A stretch of DNA of 64,000 nt, from NCBI GenBank assembly GCA_012295275.1, contig CM022673.1:4829605-4893604 (forward strand), written 5' to 3'. Position 1 is the first letter of the stretch; every line of letters begins with the position of its first letter. This document shows positions 61,001 to 64,000 of this stretch, in pieces. The DNA is from Chrysomallon squamiferum. Its lineage: Eukaryota; Mollusca; Gastropoda; Neomphalida; Peltospiridae. Under the pieces are notes generated by a model. The model had not been told where the DNA came from and did no database searches. It worked only from the letters and a program-made list of their open reading frames with translations. Both the position numbers and the translations under genes were made by a program.

Positions 61001-63077
61001 AGAGTCTGAAGAAGAAGTATGATGAGGAGGTGTCCATCTTCCAGACACAGATACAGCATTACATAGGTCAGCAAATTCTTCCATTATCTTTTACCAAAAT
61101 TACATGTTCCAAAGTTGTTATCCCTTTCAGCCCTAAGCTCCTGGTTCAGTCATGAATCTGTCCATAAGATCTCAAACAGACATCTGGTATAACATGTTAT
61201 GAAGACAAGTCAAATCTGGCACAATGATATGCCTAAGATTACTGCTTTTGTACATCAGTAATGAAACTTGATTCCTATTCATGGTAAACTGATACAAACA
61301 CATGTGACAAAATAACAACAAACCTGGTTTACATATTTTAGGGCTCAAAGTGTTTAGTTATCGACTGCTAAAAGTCTGATGGTTGTTTTTTTGATTATTG
61401 GAAATTTACATTAAAAAACCCAAGATGTTGTTATTATTTTATGAGTTTAGAATTTTTTCACATCTTACAGTTTTTAGTGATGTTTTATTTCTGCTCAGAC
61501 ATTCATTACCTTCATTATGAATTTTTTTTTTACATATCCAACAACATTCTATAATTTTTATTTTTATTTTACGCAGACCAAGAAAAGGAGAGAGAAAAAC
61601 AACAGGAAAAACAACAAAAGGAATTAAATGAGCTTCGTACTTACTATGAGAAACATGTAGAGGAGATGGAAAAATCATTTGAACAGGAGATTTCCACACT
61701 GCAAGCCAAGTATGAAGAACAAATGAACAAACTACAGATTCAAACCATGGAAAGTGGCGAGTCTAAAGATTCCAGTCAAAATTTAGATGAGTCAGACTCT
61801 ACTGAATATTCCAAAGTTCGTGAATATGTTCACAGGACTACCAATTTAACTGTGATATCAGACAGTGATGAATCCATATCAGAGACTCAAAAACAACATA
61901 GCATTGAAGCTTTAGAAGCCAAAATTTCAGGGCTGGAAGATGTAATTCATGAACGTGAAAAGCAAATTGGTGATTTGGAAGTGTTGTTAGAGCAGGAGAG
62001 AGAGAGAACATCACAGCTGGTTGAAGAAACAAAATTACTGAAGGATCAGCTAAATGAATCACAGCAGTTGATAGACAGGTTGAAAAATGATCTTTCTTCC
62101 AAGGACCAGCTCATTGCTCAGTTACAAGATGAGAAAACTGATAGAGAAAAAGACTTACAAAAAATCTCTCAAGATCTGAGTGAATCTGTTGAGAGAGAAA
62201 AGGATTTACAGTCGCAGATTGAGGATATCAGACACTGTCACAAAGAGGCTCTTATTGACTTGCGGCAGGAGCTTGAACATGAAGCCAAAATGGAAACTGA
62301 AACTATGCAATCGGAATTCAAAGTGCAGATGGAAATAGAGCTCAAGAGACAAGCGGCAGAATTAGCAAATGCTGTACCAAGCACAGAAACCGTCACAAAA
62401 CCAGAACTCCATGTTCTTGAAGGGGACACGACTCAAATTGTCCTGACTACAAGAAGTTTTGATTCCACAAGTGATGATGTAAATAATGAATCGACACAAA
62501 CCACTGGTGCTAATGTTTGTGAGGTGGGAGATTCTGTTGTGTCTGATAATGATCTCACTGAGTTGAAAAAGGATTACACTGAAAAAATTGAAAAACTTAC
62601 ACAGGAATTGGAAGCTCTGACAGCAGAAAAAGATGAGATTTCCAAAAAACACCAAAGTGATATTGAAAATATTCAACTGAAATTAACACAAGCTCAAGAA
62701 AACTATAACAAACTGATGCAAGGTAAGAATGAATTTAAAAAAAAAAAAAAATTATGGTTAATTTTATATCATAATGTATATGTAATTACTTACTACTTTC
62801 TGATTATGAAAATTAATTCATTTTATACCCAATCAGACTTTTAGTTTGTAAAATCCTATGACAGAAACACTAATGTTTAAATAGTGATAAATTTTGTTCA
62901 CAACTGTGATCAGACAATTTACGTGCTTTAAGTACAGATGTAATTTTATTTACAGACATAGAAAATGGAGAGTGTCATGAGGTGGAAGACATGATTAGAG
63001 ATAAAATAGATGTGGAACTTGAACTTGCCAAAAATCTCATGCAGCAAGAGTTTGATGAAACACTGGAGGCAGAAAGG
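19927..63077 (+). CDS. AKAP9: AKAP9 (AKAP450)/pericentrin-family giant coiled-coil scaffold, 5' part (3' end off window)
   Basis: Spliced CDS join: 19927-19974, 20988-21134, 22154-22204, 22983-23147, 23361-23432, 23670-23834, 27206-33160, 33402-35660, 55621-55737, 58181-58300, 58901-59075, 59936-60006, 60234-60300, 60887-61066, 61577-62722, 62956-63077. This gives 3,620 residues with no stop yet. The start, MDDEERKKKLEAGKERLAAF, closely matches the human AKAP9 start (MEDEERQKKLEAGKAKLAQF) and resembles pericentrin. Residues 162-240 also follow human AKAP9 (RDAIIQQLT, GEALRG). The remainder is almost all heptad-type coiled coil, rich in Glu, Lys, Leu and Gln. Proteins of this family sit at the centrosome and Golgi, bind PKA and gamma-tubulin complex factors, and are targeted by a C-terminal PACT domain, here outside the window. 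Invertebrates usually have one gene for the vertebrate AKAP9/PCNT pair (known), so the name is for the pair. Confidence 0.92.
19975..20987 (+). other. AKAP9-like intron 1
   Basis: About 1 kb of AT-rich intron; no exon or repeat of note. Confidence 0.8.
20988..21134 (+). CDS. AKAP9: AKAP9-like exon 2
   Basis: 147 bases, LAAFRRKKAKRKRRPEE followed by a Ser/Asp-rich stretch ending SSSSDVQSLTED. Acceptor ATTTCAG, donor GAT|GTAAGT. The basic patch matches the KLAQFRQRKAQ region of human AKAP9 and could also act as a nuclear or microtubule-binding signal (inference). Confidence 0.92.
21135..22153 (+). other. AKAP9-like intron 2
   Basis: 1 kb of AT-rich sequence; nothing recognised. Confidence 0.8.
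22154..22204 (+). CDS. AKAP9: AKAP9-like exon 3
   Basis: 51 bases, SDQLSYSDTSGDEWSEK. Acceptor TTTATTTCAG, donor AAG|GTGTGT. A short acidic Ser-rich linker, phase 0 at both ends. Confidence 0.85.
22205..22982 (+). other. AKAP9-like intron 3
   Basis: AT-rich intron that holds the mariner-like MITE at 22394-22608. Confidence 0.8.
22394..22608. mobile_element. Candidate mariner-type MITE
   Basis: The left end is CAGGGTGTCCCAATAAAATA; the reverse complement of the right end is CTGAGTGTCCCAATAAAACC, giving terminal inverted repeats of about 18 bases with two mismatches in the first four. TA lies directly right of the element and 2-3 bases outside its left end. The CAGGGTGTCCC-type terminus is typical of mariner-like elements. 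It is 215 bases long with no transposase remnant. Confidence 0.7.
22983..23147 (+). CDS. AKAP9: AKAP9-like exon 4
   Basis: 165 bases, beginning ESELHSAVYYQAKLSHASQR and ending SQQTTDVHQ; a first heptad segment (VAELEEMVEGKQLALDRLV). Acceptor ATCATAG, donor CAG|GTATAA. Phase 0. Confidence 0.9.
23361..23432 (+). CDS. AKAP9: AKAP9-like exon 5
   Basis: 72 bases, IESNDRMIDVNENGNKAKSD then GPEK. Acceptor TTTTATAG, donor AAG|GTATTA. Short hydrophilic linker; phase 0. Confidence 0.82.
23670..23834 (+). CDS. AKAP9: AKAP9-like exon 6
   Basis: 165 bases, beginning ARLHDLHMALVQRDAIIQQL and ending VALLQQQLME. QRDAIIQQLT matches the QRDGIITQLT stretch of human AKAP9. Acceptor CTTACTTAG, donor GAG|GTAAGT. 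Phase 0. Confidence 0.92.
23835..27205 (+). other. AKAP9-like intron 6, 3.4 kb
   Basis: AT-rich. Contains A runs near 25806 and 25917, a palindromic-looking AT tract near 26570-26590, and a lysine-rich open stretch on the minus strand (25455-25685) that I cannot identify. No exon in the AKAP9 frame is seen. Confidence 0.65.
27206..33160 (+). CDS. AKAP9: AKAP9-like exon 7, giant 5,955-base coiled-coil exon
   Basis: Acceptor TTTTCTTACAG, donor CAG|GTAAAA. It encodes 1,985 residues (217-2201) without interruption. The beginning, AGEALRGQMNHHSLSSKALQ, follows human AKAP9 (SETLRN... ADLLQAKQQIL). It is then long coiled coil dense in Glu/Lys/Gln with Leu heptads. Breaks occur near residues 500-575, where the sequence becomes Ser/Thr-rich, and near 1640-2080. 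The second break holds possible dynein light chain LC8 docking motifs, IQT (31586-31594) and two TQT motifs (32600-32608, 32777-32785). After the donor the frame would stop at 33197-33199. Such an exon size is unusual but known for coiled-coil scaffold genes. Confidence 0.95.
33402..35660 (+). CDS. AKAP9: AKAP9-like exon 8, 2,259-base coiled-coil exon
   Basis: The acceptor is a long T tract then TTTGTTTCAG; the first residues are ELAEARDALLKQ. It encodes 753 residues: coiled coil, a Cys-rich spot (CPRCECIKL) near the start, more coiled coil (MQIQHLTNLLEDKEVLIDQ), and the end EEAIEILRNKLKMEHEAK then VAKLEESHASQMASFWNEQ and VKK. I place the donor at AAG|GTGCCC (35660/35661), which joins in phase 0 to the next exon and continues the coiled coil, but this donor is weak. 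A much better consensus donor, AGG|GTAAGG, lies 210 bases earlier at 35450/35451, also in phase 0. Reading through without splicing reaches TAG at 35673-35675. Confidence 0.85.
37679..37762. repeat. Compound GT/GA/GAAT microsatellite
   Basis: GT units, then GA and ACAG units, then GAGTGAAT units and a second GT tract. Confidence 0.85.
38246..38281. repeat. (AT)n microsatellite
   Basis: About 18 AT units. Confidence 0.9.
41225..41475. repeat. Local tandem duplication, unit about 157 bases
   Basis: GGATATTTGTCCAAATAATT near 41231 recurs as GGATATTTGTTCAAATAATT near 41388, and CCATTTGTAATAATTTCT follows in both copies. A third partial match (CAATTTGTAAAACTTT) lies between. Old two-copy duplication inside intron 8. 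Confidence 0.75.
45737..45764. repeat. Poly-T run
   Basis: 28 T residues directly after a GTAATT donor-like site at 45713. Confidence 0.9.
47110..47158. repeat. (AT)n microsatellite
   Basis: Two (AT)n blocks joined by TTTT, able to form a hairpin. Confidence 0.9.
47461..47564. repeat. AAT/AAC triplet repeat
   Basis: About 100 bases of AAT, AAC and related triplets; its translations (poly-Ile/Thr) are not proteins. Confidence 0.9.
48529..48550. repeat. (CA)n microsatellite
   Basis: About 11 CA units. Confidence 0.9.
49752..49789. repeat. Interrupted (CA)n microsatellite
   Basis: CA units broken by GCATGCACG. Confidence 0.9.
51893..51988 (+). CDS. Candidate alternative first exon of the AKAP9-like gene
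   Basis: ATG opens 32 codons (start MESLHHFSVTCDDSV, end LLLELAKQK) and ends at a good donor, AAG|GTAATA, in phase 0. That is the phase needed to join exon 9 (LESLRSQYETQ) and extend its coiled coil. A TAG lies in frame four codons upstream, so the ATG is a natural start if this is a first exon. An internal-exon reading (acceptor TAG at 51881-51883, frame also open) is possible but lacks a pyrimidine tract. The local sequence is less AT-rich than most of the intron. Supported only by frame, donor and context. Confidence 0.4.
53670..54060. repeat. Tandem duplication, unit about 225 bases
   Basis: Two diverged copies share, in order: GGAAATAAAAGCTTTATATAAAAG or its variant, AATTTTGTTAAA, CTTAAT...AATAAAATT/AGTAAAAGTACCACTTTGAAG, and TTTTCTGTT(A/G)AAG. 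The first begins near 53671 and the second near 53893. Confidence 0.75.
55466..55570. repeat. GTT/ACT/ATT triplet microsatellite
   Basis: GTT units, then ACT units, then ATT units, ending about 50 bases before exon 9. Confidence 0.9.
55621..55737 (+). CDS. AKAP9: AKAP9-like exon 9
   Basis: 117 bases, LESLRSQYETQMDSLRQELA then AEKEQKHHNYLVLQDTHKE. Acceptor TTACTTTCAG, donor GAG|GTATAT. Pure coiled coil, phase 0 at both ends. Confidence 0.93.
55796..56075. repeat. Tandem repeat, unit about 122 bases, three copies
   Basis: TTAGTAAAATGTACAGTACA (55796), TTAGTGAAATGTATATGACT (about 55920) and TTAGTAAACTGTACATTATT (about 56040), each followed by GTTTACATAAAG or GTTTTACTGAAAG and then pyrimidine-rich sequence. 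Confidence 0.75.
56306..56375. repeat. Short tandem repeat, unit about 24 bases, three copies
   Basis: ATGCTATTAAAGAAATAAAA recurs three times with minor changes. Confidence 0.85.
56621..56706. repeat. (AG)n microsatellite
   Basis: About 43 uninterrupted AG units; the longest pure dinucleotide tract in the window. Confidence 0.95.
57991..58024. repeat. (TG)n microsatellite
   Basis: 17 TG units. Confidence 0.95.
58181..58300 (+). CDS. AKAP9: AKAP9-like exon 10
   Basis: 120 bases, AIEKLRENVDEEKRKQLDTV then LDQLQKIYAAKIDQIEKEHR. Acceptor CTGTGTGTAG, donor AGG|GTAATT. Coiled coil, phase 0. Confidence 0.93.
58301..58900 (+). other. AKAP9-like intron 10
   Basis: 600 bases, AT-rich, with a short TCTG/TCTC tract near 58550-58590. 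Nothing else seen. Confidence 0.85.
58901..59075 (+). CDS. AKAP9: AKAP9-like exon 11
   Basis: 175 bases, starting EDIYLQVQAMRLSAEQVYNG and ending INRLKEEFSKK plus one base. Acceptor CTTTTATCAG, donor AAAG|GTTAAC. First exon of the gene whose length is not a multiple of three. Confidence 0.93.
59076..59935 (+). other. AKAP9-like intron 11
   Basis: 860 bases of A/T-rich sequence with A and T runs; nothing else seen. Confidence 0.85.
59936..60006 (+). CDS. AKAP9: AKAP9-like exon 12
   Basis: 71 bases; completes an Asp codon, then SSALLESEKLDTKLFEQYQV and LIE. Acceptor TTTTCTAAAATAG, donor GAG|GTTTGT. Phases match exons 11 and 13. Confidence 0.9.
60234..60300 (+). CDS. AKAP9: AKAP9-like exon 13
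   Basis: 67 bases, RISSELETKVLKNEEGDKTE then IN plus one base. Acceptor TTATTTTTCAG, donor ATG|GTATTT. Confidence 0.88.
60301..60886 (+). other. AKAP9-like intron 13
   Basis: About 590 bases, AT-rich; nothing recognised. Confidence 0.85.
60887..61066 (+). CDS. AKAP9: AKAP9-like exon 14
   Basis: 180 bases; completes an Asp codon, then VCALLERQKEDISQLHSQIL through FQTQIQHYI plus one base. Acceptor TTTTTTTCTAG, donor TAG|GTCAGC (not a strong donor). Coiled coil. Confidence 0.9.
61067..61576 (+). other. AKAP9-like intron 14
   Basis: 510 bases, somewhat less AT-rich than other introns; no feature recognised. Confidence 0.85.
61577..62722 (+). CDS. AKAP9: AKAP9-like exon 15
   Basis: 1,146 bases; completes an Asp codon, then QEKEREKQQEKQQKELNELR and long coiled coil ending YNKLMQ plus one base. 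Acceptor TTTTACGCAG, donor AAG|GTAAGA. An acidic Ser/Thr-rich break near ESGESKDSSQNLDESDSTEY, and a second linker holding STQTTGAN (TQT at 62494-62502), a possible LC8 motif. Confidence 0.94.
62956..63077 (+). CDS. AKAP9: AKAP9-like exon 16, last one resolved
   Basis: 122 bases; completes an Asp codon, then IENGECHEVEDMIRDKIDVE through EFDETLEAER, ending in phase 0. Acceptor TTTTATTTACAG, donor AGG|GTGAGA. The main gene continues off the right edge. Confidence 0.9.
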
Positions 63078-64000
63078 GTGAGATTAATTTCTTAAATAAT
63101 TTTTTGCAAATGGTGCCCATGAACATTTTTATCATTTTTTAAAACAGTGAAATAAATAAAAATCCAAAAGGAATCAAATGCAATCAAATCAAATATTCGT
63201 ATAGTGTTTTTGCTTTATTTTTTAAGAACTGCAGTAAATTGCTGAAAATTCTCTTTTTTCCTTTTCTTTATTTGGTATCATTTATTCCCCTCTTTTTTTT
63301 CTTTTCTTTTTCTTCACTTTTTTAAATCCCTAATACATATAAAAATAAAAAAATAAAAAAAAAGCGTTTTAACGTTAAAAAAACAAACAAAAAACCATTA
63401 GAAATTGTCTGTGAAGGAACTGTATTTATTATATTAAACAGTTTAGGATTTTACTAAAAATATGAACTTGAATAAGTTAGTTTGTAACTGCATTTGCTGG
63501 TGAATTCTCCTAGAATCCTTTGAAGATTGTTTTATTTACTAATTTTTTTGATATTGTTCTCAAGAAAAAGATGTAAGCTTTTAATTTTAATTTTTTGTTG
63601 TTGTTGATGTTTTTTCCCCATTAAATGTTTCATTTTACTACCTTTGGTGATTTAAATGCTTCATAAAAACAAAACAAAGACCTTTTTTTTTTTAAAAGCT
63701 GTCCAAATCCAATTTTATTTTCATTATATGGGATATTTATATAACAGATGTCTCCTTTGATCATTATTTTCGCACTTCTTAGAGAGATCAGTCTAGAAGA
63801 ATGTGTACAGACTGATGTGTGACTGTTGACAGTGTAAACATAACAGTGTTGTGAATATTTAACTAAGCCTAGTTTAATCTTTATGTTAAACTTACTTTTT
63901 ATTATTCAAGTTGTCACATCCTTGTGTTTCAGTTTGAATTTCTTCCATTTCCCTGTCCTTGCATTTAAAATGATTTATTATTCAATAAAGAACATAAAAT
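63078..64000 (+). other. Intron 16 or alternative 3' end of the AKAP9-like gene
   Basis: AT-rich with A and T tracts. It contains acceptor-like sites at 63782 (TTCTTAG) and about 63930 (TTGTGTTTCAG), each followed by a short in-frame stretch and a stop, and an AATAAA at 63984-63989. A short alternative terminal exon is therefore possible; otherwise this is intron. Confidence 0.4.

Noticed and set aside
62723-62844. Continuation of exon 15 beyond 62722
   Set aside because: A good GTAAGA donor and matching phase with exon 16 show that the poly-Lys extension is intron.
1-64000. CRISPR arrays, bacterial operons, phage or virus-derived genes
   Set aside because: The window has spliced metazoan genes throughout; no direct-repeat/spacer array and no polymerase, integrase or capsid-like frame was recognised.

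Overview
This is nuclear DNA of an invertebrate animal. Genes are split by GT/AG introns, non-coding DNA is very AT-rich, and simple repeats are abundant: long A/T runs, (AT)n, (GT)n, (GA)n and AAT/AAC/TAG triplets. Protein-level resemblance together with long AT-rich introns suggests a spiralian such as a mollusc, but that is only an inference and I would not name a genus. There are no bacterial operons, CRISPR arrays, rRNA genes or recognisable tRNA genes.

Layout. (1) 1316-2524, plus strand: an intronless class A GPCR with melanocortin/cannabinoid/lysophospholipid-like features. (2) 18003 down to 3108, minus strand: the first seven coding exons of the DNA mismatch-repair gene MLH1. All splice junctions keep frame, and six of the seven exons have the lengths I recall for the human exons, counting one here that equals human exons 3 and 4 joined (exon 1 is nine bases longer). 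The rest of MLH1 lies off the left edge, so the GPCR sits inside an MLH1 intron on the opposite strand unless a downstream exon was missed. (3) 18004-19926: about 1.9 kb between two divergently transcribed genes, holding the probable 5'-UTR exons and promoters of both. (4) From 19927 to beyond the right edge, plus strand: a giant coiled-coil centrosome/Golgi scaffold of the AKAP9 (AKAP450)/pericentrin family. Sixteen coding exons are resolved, encoding 3,620 residues, including exons of 5,955 and 2,259 bases. The C-terminal PACT region is not in the window. A 20-kb intron (35661-55620) splits the gene and contains a plausible alternative first exon at 51893-51988.

Function. MLH1 encodes a MutL-type GHKL ATPase of mismatch repair. 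The AKAP9/pericentrin homologue would anchor kinases and microtubule-nucleation factors at the centrosome and Golgi, and carries several TQT-type candidate dynein light chain (LC8) docking motifs. The GPCR is a membrane receptor of unknown ligand. The three genes are not expected to act in one pathway; what links them is their arrangement (a nested gene and a head-to-head pair).

Repeats. There are two short non-autonomous DNA transposon candidates (hAT-like at 3513-3740, mariner-like at 22394-22608), several degenerate tandem arrays with periods of about 85-230 bases, and many microsatellites. I did not find strong evidence of a wholly new biological system. The best leads are the nested GPCR, the alternative promoter/exon and weak splice site of the AKAP9-like gene, the uORF ahead of its start codon, and the LC8 motif series.
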